A program made the translations under genes and the position numbers. Positions 16,531-25,095 of a stretch of DNA of 39,414 nt are shown here, piece by piece. Source of the stretch: an uncultured Bacteroidales bacterium. Its GTDB lineage: Bacteria; Bacteroidota; Bacteroidia; Bacteroidales; UBA11471. The first letter of the stretch is position 1; each line of letters starts with the position of its first letter. The stretch covers positions 1 to 39,414 of the forward strand of contig CANQAM010000002.1 of NCBI GenBank assembly GCA_947589325.1, read 5' to 3'. The notes beneath the pieces are model-generated. The model was not told where the DNA came from. It was given only the letters and a program-made list of their open reading frames with translations, and made no database searches.

Positions 16531-17527
16531 CGGAATCTGATTTTTCTATGATTCGGCGTGCCGCCGCCAATTCTTCGGCGACGGAGAAGTCGGGATATTT
16601 TTTGTGAAACTCTCCGAGTCGGAGAATATGTTGCTCGACAAAGCGACGGTAAGCCTCCTTGTCTGGCGTGAGCGGGCGGTGCTGCGATGCCCGCGACAGG
16701 GTTTCCCATTCCCGATGGAGGGCAATGGTCTCTTTGTCGAAGAACGTTTCGGAGAAGCGCTCCCATACGTACTCGATTGCCTGCGCCGAAGGGTGTACCA
16801 TATCGGTGTCGTAGAAACGGTAGTCCCGCAATTCGTCCAACACGATTTCGTAGGCGGGGAAATAGCGGCAGCGGTCGGGCCAGCGCTGTATCAGTTCGTC
16901 GCAGAAAAGCAGCAGCGCCGCCTTGCTGAGCCGGTTGCCGTGTGCGCCGTCTTTGAGGTGGCGTATGGGACTGACGGTAAGCAGGAGCTTGATGTCGGGA
17001 TTGACGGCGAAAAGGCGCGACAGCAGCGGTGTCCACTCTTGCAGCATTTCTTCGACGGAGAGCCGCCGGCGGGTGAATCGGGAGGCGGGCAGCTTGTGGC
17101 AGTTGGCGACGATTTTGCCGCTTTCGTTTTCGATATACACCCATGCCGTCCCCCATGTAAGTATGAGCAGGTCTGTTTTCCGCAGCGATTCGGCGGCTGC
17201 CGAGAAACGTGCGTTGATGTGTTGCAGGCAGGTGTCGGCATCGGTGTGGGAGAATCGCGAGTGGTGCAGGAAACTGTGCCAGAGATTTCCTTCTTTGAAA
17301 ATATCATTTCGGGTAAACGGCTTGTTGTCGAGCAGCCGCGACAAGGCAGCGGCTATGGAACCCGGATTGTAAAGCGTGCCGAACGGATTGATATCGACGG
17401 AAAAACGGAATTTTTCGAGCCTTTCACCGATATTTTCCGCAAAACAAGAACCCAACAGCATCAGACGATGATGTCGGGTTATCTTTTCTTCGGAAGGAGT
17501 AATATGTACAGGTGTGAGCAAATCCAT
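16511..17527 (-). CDS. GSCFA-domain protein
   Basis: A 338-residue protein whose LMLLGSCFAENIGERL (about 24-39) is the motif that names the GSCFA family; LILTWGTAWVYI and LLLTVSPIRHLKDGAHGNRL follow. The Gly-Ser block near the start, a mid-protein GT and a late DMVHPSAQAIEYVWERF resemble the Ser-Gly-Asn-His blocks of GDSL/SGNH esterases, so a hydrolase or acyl-ester role is plausible but not shown for the family as far as I know. There is no signal peptide, so it is cytoplasmic. I prefer the ATG at 17527 to a GTG two codons upstream. It lies 8 bases after the FKBP gene and overlaps murF/alr by 20 bases, a link to the cell envelope by context only. Confidence 0.85.
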   Translation of the reverse strand: MDLLTPVHITPSEEKITRHHRLMLLGSCFAENIGERLEKFRFSVDINPFGTLYNPGSIAAALSRLLDNKPFTRNDIFKEGNLWHSFLHHSRFSHTDADTCLQHINARFSAAAESLRKTDLLILTWGTAWVYIENESGKIVANCHKLPASRFTRRRLSVEEMLQEWTPLLSRLFAVNPDIKLLLTVSPIRHLKDGAHGNRLSKAALLLFCDELIQRWPDRCRYFPAYEIVLDELRDYRFYDTDMVHPSAQAIEYVWERFSETFFDKETIALHREWETLSRASQHRPLTPDKEAYRRFVEQHILRLGEFHKKYPDFSVAEELAAARRIIEKSDSDEIPHK

Positions 17528-17535
17528 ACTCACGA

Positions 17536-18060
17536 TTATTGACGGGTGATTTCCAATAGTTTAATATCGAATATCAAAGTTGAATAAGGCTTTATGGTTC
17601 CGTACGAAGACGCGCCGTAGCCTAAGTGCTGAGGTATGACGACGCGGCAGGAGTCGCCCGGGTGCATCTCTTCTACGGCGGCAGCCCACCCCTTGACCAG
17701 TGAAGATAGCTTTACCTTTATGGGATTGTCTGTGGAATCGAATACGGTTCCGTCAATCAGTTCTCCTCGGTAGCATACTTTGATAAAACTTGTGTAGTAA
17801 GGAGTTTCCGTACTTTCTCCATGTGTGTAATAATGCATCAGGACGCAGCTTGTCATGTCCCAATTCGGGCTGACTTGTTTATAATACGGATTCCCGTTTT
17901 CATCGGTGAGCGTTTTGGCTTTCTCGAAGTACGCCGTGTTTTGATTGTTCCACTTCAAGTATTGAGTTACCGTATCTTCCGCGTCATCTTTGCAGGCAAA
18001 CATTCCGCAAAGAAGAAATAGCGACAGGAGCGGGAAAAAACAACTTTTCAATCTTTTCAT
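17536..18060 (-). CDS. FKBP-type peptidyl-prolyl isomerase lipoprotein
   Basis: A 174-residue lipoprotein (lipobox CGMFAC, Cys23, followed by the acidic KDDAED that resembles the Bacteroidota surface-export signal). The C-terminal 100 residues are an FKBP domain: GELIDGTVFDST, GWAAAVEEMHPGDSCRVVIP, LGYGASSYGTI and STLIFDIKLLEI. It should speed proline isomerisation in envelope proteins. An in-frame start at 18117 would add 19 residues before the signal peptide and is rejected. It lies 10 bases after lemA and 8 before the GSCFA gene. Confidence 0.9.
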   Translation of the reverse strand: MKRLKSCFFPLLSLFLLCGMFACKDDAEDTVTQYLKWNNQNTAYFEKAKTLTDENGNPYYKQVSPNWDMTSCVLMHYYTHGESTETPYYTSFIKVCYRGELIDGTVFDSTDNPIKVKLSSLVKGWAAAVEEMHPGDSCRVVIPQHLGYGASSYGTIKPYSTLIFDIKLLEITRQ

Positions 18061-18070
18061 AGCGTACAGG

Positions 18071-18661
18071 CTAAAATTCGACGACAGGTGCATTTTCGGC
18101 TCCTGCGGTTGCTGCAAACTGGGGCTTTGGTTCGAAACCTCCCCACGAAGCGATAATCGAAGCGGGGAAGCGGCGAATCATTACATTGTATTGCCGCACG
18201 ACTTCGGTGTAGCGGGTGCGGGCTACGGCGATGCGGTTTTCGGTGCCTTCGAGCTGCGCCTGCAATTCGAGGAAGTTTTGGTTGGCTTTCAGGTCGGGAT
18301 AGTTTTCCGATACTGCCAACAGGCGCGACAAGGCGCTCGACAGTTCACTTTGCGCCGATTGGAAAGCCTCCAGATTTTTTTCGGTCAGGTCGTCGGCAGA
18401 GAGGGTGATTTGCGTCGCTTTGGCACGTGCCTCGACAACGGCATCGAGCGTTTCCTGCTCGTGGGCTGCATACCCCTTTACGGTCGATACCAGATTCGGT
18501 ATCAGGTCGTTGCGCCGCTGGTATTGCGCTTCCACTTTTGCCCATTCCGTAGTCACCGATTCGTCGGCGGCGACCATGCTGTTGTACGTACCCACGCCCG
18601 CCATTATCAGCAGGACGATGACAAGTACGACGGCTCCGATGATGATATAACTTCTTTTCAT
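18071..18661 (-). CDS. lemA: LemA family membrane protein
   Basis: A 196-residue protein with one N-terminal transmembrane helix (about 5-27), then the LemA helical domain: TTEWAKVEAQYQRRNDLIPN, LVSTVKGYAAHEQETLDAVV, ENYPDLKANQNFLELQAQLE and TENRIAVARTRYTEVVRQYN. Length and order of motifs are normal for the family. LemA proteins have an N-out, mostly external alpha-helical domain; their molecular job is not settled. The gene follows glyS after 9 bases and precedes the FKBP gene by 10. Confidence 0.95.
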   Translation of the reverse strand: MKRSYIIIGAVVLVIVLLIMAGVGTYNSMVAADESVTTEWAKVEAQYQRRNDLIPNLVSTVKGYAAHEQETLDAVVEARAKATQITLSADDLTEKNLEAFQSAQSELSSALSRLLAVSENYPDLKANQNFLELQAQLEGTENRIAVARTRYTEVVRQYNVMIRRFPASIIASWGGFEPKPQFAATAGAENAPVVEF

Positions 18662-18670
18662 GATACAGGA

Positions 18671-20221
18671 TTAGTCGTTTGCTATTTTTTGCAACAGGGA
18701 TTTTATGGAAACCTGTTCGCCGATGATGTGTGCCAGTTCGTCGATAGGTACACGTTTCTGTTCCATCGTGTCGCGGAAGCGTATCGTTACGCAGTTATCG
18801 GTCAGCGTATCGTGATCGACCGTTACGCAGAACGGCGTGCCGATGGCATCTTGGCGGCGGTAGCGCTTGCCGATGGAGTCTTTTTCGTCGTATTGGCATT
18901 TGAAGTCGAATCGCAGCGCATCGACGATTTCGCGCGCCTTTTCTGCCAGACCGTCTTTCCGTACTAACGGCAGCACGGCGAGCTTCACCGGCGCCAACGC
19001 AGCCGGCAGCCGCAGAACAACCCGCGTGTCGCCCCCTTCTAATTCTTCTTCGCAGTACGAGGCTGCCATGACGCTCAGGAACATACGGTCTACTCCTATC
19101 GATGTTTCGATAACGTAGGGCACGTACGATTCGTTCAGCTCCGGATCGAAATACTGCAATTTCTTGCCGGAATATTTTTCGTGGCTCGACAGGTCGAAGT
19201 TGGTGCGCGAGTGAATGCCCTCGACCTCTTTGAATCCGAACGGCATTTCAAATTCGATGTCGGTGGCGGCGTTGGCGTAGTGTGCCAGTTTGTCGTGGTC
19301 GTGGAAGCGGTATTTGTTGTCGCCGAGCCCCAGTGCCTTGTGCCATTTCAGACGGGTTTCTTTCCATTTGGCGAACCATTTGAGCTCTTCGCCCGGACGG
19401 ACGAAGAATTGCATTTCCATTTGCTCGAACTCCCGCATACGGAAAATGAATTGCCGCGCCACGATTTCGTTGCGGAATGCCTTTCCTATCTGGGCGATGC
19501 CGAAAGGTATGCGCATGCGGCCGGTCTTTTGCACGTTGAGGTAATTGACGAATATGCCCTGCGCCGTTTCGGGGCGGAGATAAACTTTCATCGAGCCGTC
19601 GGCGGTGGAGCCCATTTCGGTCGAGAACATCAGGTTGAACTGCCGCACCTCCGTCCAGTTGCGCGTACCGCTGAGCGGGCACACGATTTCGTAGTCGAGG
19701 ATAATCTGCCGCAGCTCTTCGAGGTTGTTGTCGTTCATGGCTTTGACGAAGCGGTTGTGCAGCTCCTCCCGTTTGGCAACGTGCTCCTGCACGCGCGGAT
19801 TGGTTTCGCGGAACAGTTTTTCGTCGAAGCTGTCGCCAAAGCGTTTGGCGGCTTTCTCCACCTCTTTTTCTATTTTCTCGTCCATTTTGGCGAGCAGGTC
19901 TTCGATAAGCACGTCGGCGCGGTAGCGCTTCTTCGAGTCGCGGTTGTCGATAAGCGGGTCATTGAAAGCATCGACGTGTCCCGACGCTTTCCATATCGTA
20001 GGGTGCATGAAGATAGCCGAATCGATGCCCACGATGTTTTCGTGCAGCAGCACCATACTGTCCCACCAGTATTTTTTGATATTGTTTTTCAGTTCTACGC
20101 CCATCTGGCCGTAGTCGTACACGGCGCTCAGTCCGTCGTATATTTCGCTCGACGGAAATACGAATCCATATTCTTTACAATGTGAAATCAGTTTTTTGAA
20201 AACATCTTCTTGCTGTGCCAT
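18671..20221 (-). CDS. glyS: Glycyl-tRNA synthetase, dimeric (alpha2) type
   Basis: A 516-residue class II synthetase that charges tRNA-Gly with glycine. Visible landmarks are the N-terminal motif-1 region (FVFPSSEIYDGLSAVYDYGQ), the motif-2 region (YLRPETAQGIFVNYLNV, FRNEIVARQFIFRMREFEQM), the motif-3 GVDR (VIETSIGVDRMFLSVM) and an anticodon-binding domain from about 420 (APVKLAVLPLVRKDGLAEKA). This is the single-chain type, not the alpha2-beta2 form. It is the first gene of the five-gene minus-strand operon. A TTACTTTG at 20270-20263, one base off the -7 consensus, lies about 42 bases upstream and could be its promoter. Confidence 0.97.
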   Translation of the reverse strand: MAQQEDVFKKLISHCKEYGFVFPSSEIYDGLSAVYDYGQMGVELKNNIKKYWWDSMVLLHENIVGIDSAIFMHPTIWKASGHVDAFNDPLIDNRDSKKRYRADVLIEDLLAKMDEKIEKEVEKAAKRFGDSFDEKLFRETNPRVQEHVAKREELHNRFVKAMNDNNLEELRQIILDYEIVCPLSGTRNWTEVRQFNLMFSTEMGSTADGSMKVYLRPETAQGIFVNYLNVQKTGRMRIPFGIAQIGKAFRNEIVARQFIFRMREFEQMEMQFFVRPGEELKWFAKWKETRLKWHKALGLGDNKYRFHDHDKLAHYANAATDIEFEMPFGFKEVEGIHSRTNFDLSSHEKYSGKKLQYFDPELNESYVPYVIETSIGVDRMFLSVMAASYCEEELEGGDTRVVLRLPAALAPVKLAVLPLVRKDGLAEKAREIVDALRFDFKCQYDEKDSIGKRYRRQDAIGTPFCVTVDHDTLTDNCVTIRFRDTMEQKRVPIDELAHIIGEQVSIKSLLQKIAND

Positions 20222-20293
20222 ATTTTTAGTTGTTAGAAAACACTTGCGTTGCTAATAATCCGCAAAGTAAATGATTTTTTCCGATTTAATTTG

Positions 20294-20312
20294 TATTTTT
20301 GCGGTAGGTTTG
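20294..20312 (+). promoter_or_regulatory. Two -7 elements upstream of parC
   Basis: TATTTTTG (20294-20301) and TAGGTTTG (20305-20312) both match the Bacteroidota TAnnTTTG consensus and lie about 55-75 bases before the parC start. No good -33 element sits at the usual distance from either, so which one is used is open. Confidence 0.45.
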
Positions 20313-20367
20313 TCGATTTTATCGGCAGAAAAATGAAAAAACGTGTAATTTCCAGACCTTACGATAT

Positions 20368-23019
20368 ATGAGCGACGAAGAGAAAGAACCATTTGCAGAG
20401 AACGAAGTCCCCGAACAGCAGGAGCCGGCGGAGAGTCATTCTTCCTATAAAATTCCGGAGAGCGGCAAAGGCGATACGCGCTTGCAGTTGTCGGGAATGT
20501 ATCAGGGGTGGTTTCTCGATTACGCCTCGTATGTCATTTTGCAGCGCGCCGTCCCGCACATCGAAGACGGATTGAAGCCGGTGCAGCGGCGGGTGCTCCA
20601 TGTCATGCGCCGTATGGAGGACGGCCGCAACAACAAGGTGGCGAGCATCGTGGGCGAAACGATGAAGTTTCACCCGCACGGCGACGCCTCCATTTACGAG
20701 ACGCTCGTGAAGTTGGGACAGAAAGAGATGCTCATCGACTGTCAGGGCAACTGGGGCAACATACTCACCGGCGCCGGTGCGGCGGCCGGCCGCTACATCG
20801 AGGCACGCCTCACCAAGTTTGCGCTGGAAACGCTTTACAATCCGAAAATCACCGAGTGGCGTCCCTCTTACGACGGGCGCAATCAAGAGCCGATAACCCT
20901 CCCCGTCAAATTCCCCCTGTTGTTGGCGCAGGGCGTCGAGGGTATCGCCGTAGGGCTTTCCGTAAAGATATTGCCGCACAATTTCAACGAGCTGCTCGAC
21001 GCCTCCATTGCCTACCTGCGCGGCGAGCCGTTTACGCTCTATCCCGATTTCCAGACGGGCGGGCTTATCGACGTTTCGCGCTACAACGACGGCGAGCGCG
21101 GCGGCACGGTGAAGGTGCGTGCCAAAATCGAGAAGCGCGACCCGCGCACCCTCGTCATCACCGAAATTCCTTACGGCAAGACGACTCCTATTATCATCGA
21201 CTCCATACTGAAAGCCAATGACAAGGGAAAGATAAAAATCCGAAAAATCGACGACATCACCGCCGCGCAGGCCGAGATACTTATTCACTTGCAGGCGGGC
21301 ACCTCGTCCGACAAGGCTATCGATGCCCTCTATGCTTTCACCGACTGCGAAGTGAGCATTTCGCCCTGCTGCTGCGTCATCTGCGACAACAAGCCCCTGT
21401 TCCTCTCCGTGAGCGAGGTGCTGCGCCGCAACACCGACCGCACCGTCCGCCTCCTGCACGACGAACTGACCATTCAGCGCGACGAGCTGCGCGAGTCGCT
21501 GCATTTTCTTTCGCTCGAAAAAATCTTCATTGAGGAGCGCATCTACAAGGACAAGGAGTTTGAAAACAGCCGTTCGATGGACGAGGCCGTGGTGCATATC
21601 GACCGCCGGCTCGAGCCCTTCAAAAAACGCTTCCTCCGCGAAATCACCCGCGACGACATATTGCGCCTCATGGAGATAAAAATGGCGCGCATTCTCAAAT
21701 TCAACGCCGACAAGACCGACCGCCAGATTGCCGCTATCAAGGCCGACATCGACGAGGTCGAGAACAATCTGGCGCACATCGTCGATTACGCGATACGCTG
21801 GTTCACCCACCTCAAAGAGAAGTACGGCGCAGCCTATCCCCGCCGCACCGTCATTCGCGGCTTCGACTCCATCGAGGCGGCGAAGGTCGTCGAGGCGAAC
21901 GAGAAACTCTACATCAACCGCGAGGAGGGTTTCATGGGCACGGGGCTGAAACGCGACGAGTTCGTTTGCAACTGTTCCGACATCGACGACATCATCATCT
22001 TCTACCGCACCGGAAAATACAAGGTGGTGAAGGTGTGCGAAAAAATGTTCGTCGGGAAAAACATTCTACATATCGATGTGTTCAAGCGCAACGACACCCG
22101 CACCATTTACAACGTGGTCTACCGGCACGGCAAGACGGGGCCCTATTATATCAAACGCTTTGCCGTTACGGGCATAACGCGCGACAAGGAGTACGACCTC
22201 ACGCAGGGTGCCGACGGCTCCAAAATCATCTATTTCACGGCGAATGCCAACGGCGAGGCCGAGGTCATCAAGGCGACTTTCAAACCCAAGCTGCGCCAGA
22301 AGACTACTTTCATCGAAAAGAATTTCGGCGACATCGCTATCAAGGGGCGCCAGTCGATGGGCAATATATTGACCCGCAACGAAGTAGAGAAAATCCGTTT
22401 GAAGGAGCAGGGCGGCTCTACGCTGGGCGGCAGGCAGGTGTGGTTCGACTACGACGTGTTCCGGCTCAACTACGACGGGCGCGGCGAGTATCTCGGCGAG
22501 TTCCACAACGGCGACCTCGTTTTGGTGGTGCTCGACGACGGCAATTTCTACACTACCTCTTTCGATGCCGGCAACCACTACGACACCAATATTCTGCGGC
22601 TCGAAAAGTTCGACCCCGACCGCTGCTGGACGGCAGCCCTTTTCGATGCCGAGCAGGGCTATCCCTACCTGAAACGCTTTTGCTTCGAGGCGTCGCAGAA
22701 GAAACAGAATTTCCTCGGAGAGAACGGCGGCAACCGGTTGCTCCTGCTCAGTCGCGAGGCATATCCGCGCCTCGAAGTGCGTTTCGGCGGCGGCGACGCT
22801 TTCCGCCAGCCGTTAGTCGTCGAGGCAGCCGATTTCATCGGCATGAAAAGTTTTCGGGCGCGCGGCAAGCGCATCACCACCTACGCCGTCGAAGCGATTA
22901 CCGAGTTGGAGCCGCTGCGCCGCGAGGAGCCGCAGCCGCAAGAGCCGGAGGAGCCGGCGGCACCCGACACGCCCGAGGAGCCGTTTATCGACGAAAACGG
23001 GCAGAAATCACTCTTTTGA
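20368..23019 (+). CDS. parC: DNA topoisomerase IV subunit A
   Basis: An 883-residue type IIA topoisomerase A subunit, which cuts and rejoins DNA to unlink daughter chromosomes together with ParE. The DNA-cleavage domain has DYASYVILQRAVPHIEDGLK, the HPHGDASIYE quinolone-region motif and RYIEARLTKFA, where Tyr143 should be the DNA-linking tyrosine. The C-terminal part is the beta-pinwheel, ending in an acidic, proline-rich tail (PQPQEPEEPAAPDTPEEPF). The N-terminal motifs differ from the Bacteroidota GyrA type and fit ParC. parE is not in the window. The next gene starts 3 bases after the stop, so the three plus-strand genes are probably one operon. Confidence 0.93.
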   Translation: MSDEEKEPFAENEVPEQQEPAESHSSYKIPESGKGDTRLQLSGMYQGWFLDYASYVILQRAVPHIEDGLKPVQRRVLHVMRRMEDGRNNKVASIVGETMKFHPHGDASIYETLVKLGQKEMLIDCQGNWGNILTGAGAAAGRYIEARLTKFALETLYNPKITEWRPSYDGRNQEPITLPVKFPLLLAQGVEGIAVGLSVKILPHNFNELLDASIAYLRGEPFTLYPDFQTGGLIDVSRYNDGERGGTVKVRAKIEKRDPRTLVITEIPYGKTTPIIIDSILKANDKGKIKIRKIDDITAAQAEILIHLQAGTSSDKAIDALYAFTDCEVSISPCCCVICDNKPLFLSVSEVLRRNTDRTVRLLHDELTIQRDELRESLHFLSLEKIFIEERIYKDKEFENSRSMDEAVVHIDRRLEPFKKRFLREITRDDILRLMEIKMARILKFNADKTDRQIAAIKADIDEVENNLAHIVDYAIRWFTHLKEKYGAAYPRRTVIRGFDSIEAAKVVEANEKLYINREEGFMGTGLKRDEFVCNCSDIDDIIIFYRTGKYKVVKVCEKMFVGKNILHIDVFKRNDTRTIYNVVYRHGKTGPYYIKRFAVTGITRDKEYDLTQGADGSKIIYFTANANGEAEVIKATFKPKLRQKTTFIEKNFGDIAIKGRQSMGNILTRNEVEKIRLKEQGGSTLGGRQVWFDYDVFRLNYDGRGEYLGEFHNGDLVLVVLDDGNFYTTSFDAGNHYDTNILRLEKFDPDRCWTAALFDAEQGYPYLKRFCFEASQKKQNFLGENGGNRLLLLSREAYPRLEVRFGGGDAFRQPLVVEAADFIGMKSFRARGKRITTYAVEAITELEPLRREEPQPQEPEEPAAPDTPEEPFIDENGQKSLF

Positions 23020-23022
23020 CAC

Positions 23023-23868
23023 ATGTATAGCCGCCTGCACATACGACTGTTCGTGCTTCTGTTCTCGTTCGCGGCGTTTGCCGTGTCGGCGCAGGAGCCT
23101 GTGGTGCGGAGCACGAAGCCGGCGCGTCCCGTCTTTTCTTCGTTCTCGTTCACGGCAGGCGGTGCGCGCCTCTACGACGATTACCTTTCGGTTTCCGATT
23201 ACTTGGGCGGCGAGTTCGGTTTTCTCTACGAACAGATGCGGGCGTTGTCTGCGCCTTCCGGCCGGTGGGTCATGCGGCATCGGCTCGATCTCTCCGCCGC
23301 GTGCACCCGCAATTTCAAGATGCTCTCGGCAATGGTGTCATACAGTTACGGGCTGCTTTACGGCTGGGAGTTTCCCTGCGGCATCAAGCTGCGCAGCGGC
23401 GGCGAGCTGGCGTTCTCGGGCGGCGCGCTTTGCTGTCCGGGCAACTCCAATAATCCGGCCAACGCCAAAGCCGTGCTGTCGCTCGGTTTTTCCGAGATGC
23501 TCTCCTACACGTGGCGGCTTGCGCGCTGTCCGCTGACATTCCGCTACCACCTCACGCTGCCGGTGGCGGGCGTCTTTTTCTCGCCCGCTTTCGGCGAAAG
23601 CTATTATGAAATATTTTACTTGGGCAATCACGAAGGGCTGGCGCACTTCGGCTCGTGGCACAACCGTTTCGACATGGGCAACCTGCTCACCGTCGAGATT
23701 CCGCTCGGACGGCACGCCCTGCGGCTGGGCTACACCAATACGATACGATATACCCATGCGGAGTACCTGCGCTATTTTCACTGTTCTCACGCCCTGCTCG
23801 TGGGCTTTTCCACGCCGCTGGGGCGGAGCGCTTCGGAGGAGCGGGCGGTATGGCAGTCCTTTTATTGA
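23023..23868 (+). CDS. Outer-membrane-like secreted protein, probably DUF3316 family
   Basis: A 281-residue protein with a signal peptide (MYSRLHIRLFVLLFSFAAFAVSA). The mature part is rich in alternating aromatic/polar strands (LSAMVSYSYGLLYGWEF, LTFRYHLTLPVAGVFF, HALRLGYTNTIRYTHAEYLR), as in a small beta-barrel, and overall resembles the DUF3316 proteins of Bacteroidales. No enzyme motif is visible. It is squeezed between parC (3-base gap) and the S41 protease gene (6-base gap). Its function is unknown; the family name is from pattern memory and needs a profile search. Confidence 0.65.
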   Translation: MYSRLHIRLFVLLFSFAAFAVSAQEPVVRSTKPARPVFSSFSFTAGGARLYDDYLSVSDYLGGEFGFLYEQMRALSAPSGRWVMRHRLDLSAACTRNFKMLSAMVSYSYGLLYGWEFPCGIKLRSGGELAFSGGALCCPGNSNNPANAKAVLSLGFSEMLSYTWRLARCPLTFRYHLTLPVAGVFFSPAFGESYYEIFYLGNHEGLAHFGSWHNRFDMGNLLTVEIPLGRHALRLGYTNTIRYTHAEYLRYFHCSHALLVGFSTPLGRSASEERAVWQSFY

Positions 23869-23874
23869 TACGAT

Positions 23875-24906
23875 ATGAAGATGATGCACACGATACGTAC
23901 TTGGTGGGCGGGAGCGATGTTGGCACTCCTTTTGCCGGCGTGTGAGCCGACGGAGCAGTTCGACAATACGGTCTACGGCAATTTCGATGCCCTTTGGTCG
24001 ATACTCGACAAAAGGTACTGTTTCTTTTCCTATAAGGAGGTCGATTGGAACAAGGTATATGCCGATTACCGCGCGCGACTGGCGCCCGATATGGGTGAGC
24101 AGGCGTTTTTCGACGTCTGCGCCGAGATGCTCGGCGAGCTGCGCGACGGGCATGTCAATCTCGCCTCCTCGTTCGATGTGGCGCGCTATTGGGAGTGGTT
24201 CGAGGCATATCCCGAAAATTTCGACAGCGAGCTGGTGATGAAAAATTACCTGCACCGTCCCGATTACCGCATAGCGGCGGGCTTGTCTTACCGCATACTC
24301 GACGACTGCAACATCGGCTACATTTATTATGAAAATTTCAGCACGCCGGTGGGCGAGAGCAATCTCGACCAAGTGCTGCTGGCCTTTGCCGCCTGCGACG
24401 GCATCATCATCGACGTGCGCAACAACGGCGGCGGGGTGCTCTCCAACGTCCACCGCATCGCCGCGCGCTTTACCGCCACCGATTTTGTCAGCGGCTACAT
24501 ACGCCACAAGACGGGGCCCGCGCACGACGATTTTTCCGATTACTATCCGATTGTGCAGCACACCGCCCCCGTCTATCGCATGCACTTTGCCAAGCCGGTG
24601 GCGATACTCACCAACCGCCGCTGTTACAGCGCCACCAACGACTTCGTTTCCGTCATGTCGTGCCTGCCGCAGGTCGCGCTGGTGGGCGACCGCACGGGGG
24701 GCGGCAGCGGGCTGCCCTTCTCCGCCGAACTGCCTGTCGGCTGGTTGGTACGCTTCTCGACAAGCCCTACGTACAGTGCCGATTACGAGCAAATCGAATT
24801 CGGCATCGACCCCGATATTCCCGCTGCCCTCTCGCCCGACGATGTCGCCGCCGGCATCGACCCCATCATCGAGCGGGCAAAACGCTGGATTCTCTCCGGC
24901 GAATAA
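23875..24906 (+). CDS. S41-family serine protease lipoprotein
   Basis: A 343-residue lipoprotein (lipobox LLPAC, Cys23). An N-terminal helical region (FDALWSILDKRYCFFSYKEV) precedes the S41 core: DGIIIDVRNNGGGVLSNVHR, then CYSATNDFVSVMSCLPQ with Ser252 as the likely nucleophile, then LVGDRTGGGSGLPFSAELPV. The lysine of the CtpA/Tsp motif (TFGKG) is replaced by TGGGSG, which suits the tricorn/IRBP-like branch with a Ser/His/Glu-type site. No PDZ domain is evident between the helical region and the core. It is the last gene of the parC operon; no terminator follows directly. Confidence 0.85.
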   Translation: MKMMHTIRTWWAGAMLALLLPACEPTEQFDNTVYGNFDALWSILDKRYCFFSYKEVDWNKVYADYRARLAPDMGEQAFFDVCAEMLGELRDGHVNLASSFDVARYWEWFEAYPENFDSELVMKNYLHRPDYRIAAGLSYRILDDCNIGYIYYENFSTPVGESNLDQVLLAFAACDGIIIDVRNNGGGVLSNVHRIAARFTATDFVSGYIRHKTGPAHDDFSDYYPIVQHTAPVYRMHFAKPVAILTNRRCYSATNDFVSVMSCLPQVALVGDRTGGGSGLPFSAELPVGWLVRFSTSPTYSADYEQIEFGIDPDIPAALSPDDVAAGIDPIIERAKRWILSGE

Positions 24907-24954
24907 TCTCCTAACTTCCTCTGTTACAGAATAAGGTCACAATTTGTGACCTTA
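24907..24954. repeat. 48-bp direct repeat, unit 1, with a 23-base perfect palindrome
   Basis: This unit matches 24972-25019 at about 39 of 48 positions. It contains TCCTAACTTCCTCTGT and then the palindrome 24932-24954, whose arms TAAGGTCACAA and TTGTGACCTTA flank a single T. There is no T tract, so it is not a terminator for the S41 gene. It looks like a protein-binding site. Confidence 0.8.
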
Positions 24955-24971
24955 GAAATTCTTGGCAAATA

Positions 24972-25019
24972 TTTCCTAACCTCCTCTGTATCAGTTTGAG
25001 ATCACAATTTGTGACCTCA
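24972..25019. repeat. 48-bp direct repeat, unit 2, with a 23-base palindrome
   Basis: This is the second copy, 65 bases downstream of the first. The palindrome 24997-25019 has arms TGAGATCACAA and TTGTGACCTCA with one mismatch. Its end lies about 22 bases before the possible -33 element of higBA. The conserved core GATCACAA/GGTCACAA-T-TTGTGACC suggests an operator bound by a dimer, with HigA the obvious candidate. Confidence 0.8.
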
Positions 25020-25040
25020 AAGAAAAAATAAAAATCACTT

Positions 25041-25074
25041 TTTTAGGTAATTTCCGAAACAAGTATTATCTTTG
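25041..25074 (+). promoter_or_regulatory. Promoter of higBA
   Basis: TATCTTTG at 25067-25074 matches the -7 element TAnnTTTG perfectly; TTTTAG at 25041-25046 may be a weak -33 element. Transcription would start near 25080, which excludes the in-frame start at 25072 and supports ATG 25096 for the toxin. Confidence 0.7.
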
Positions 25075-25095
25075 TCGTGTTATAACGAAGCGATA

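Noticed and set aside
15007-16551. 514-codon plus-strand frame over murF/alr, and similar frames over parC and the S41 gene (20359-21810, 23338-24792)
   Set aside because: These are shadows of conserved genes with catalytic motifs on the other strand.
18061-18117. Upstream start for the FKBP lipoprotein
   Set aside because: It would put 19 residues before the lipoprotein signal and overlap the end of lemA.
24932-25019. The two TCACAA/TTGTGA palindromes as terminators of the S41 gene
   Set aside because: Neither is followed by a T tract and the centre is a single unpaired base, which suits DNA binding better than an RNA hairpin terminator.
24907-25019. CRISPR-like array
   Set aside because: There are only two imperfect 48-bp units with a 17-base gap and no cas genes.
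25072-25095. Upstream in-frame start for HigB
   Set aside because: It overlaps the -7 promoter element at 25067-25074, so it would precede or coincide with the transcription start.
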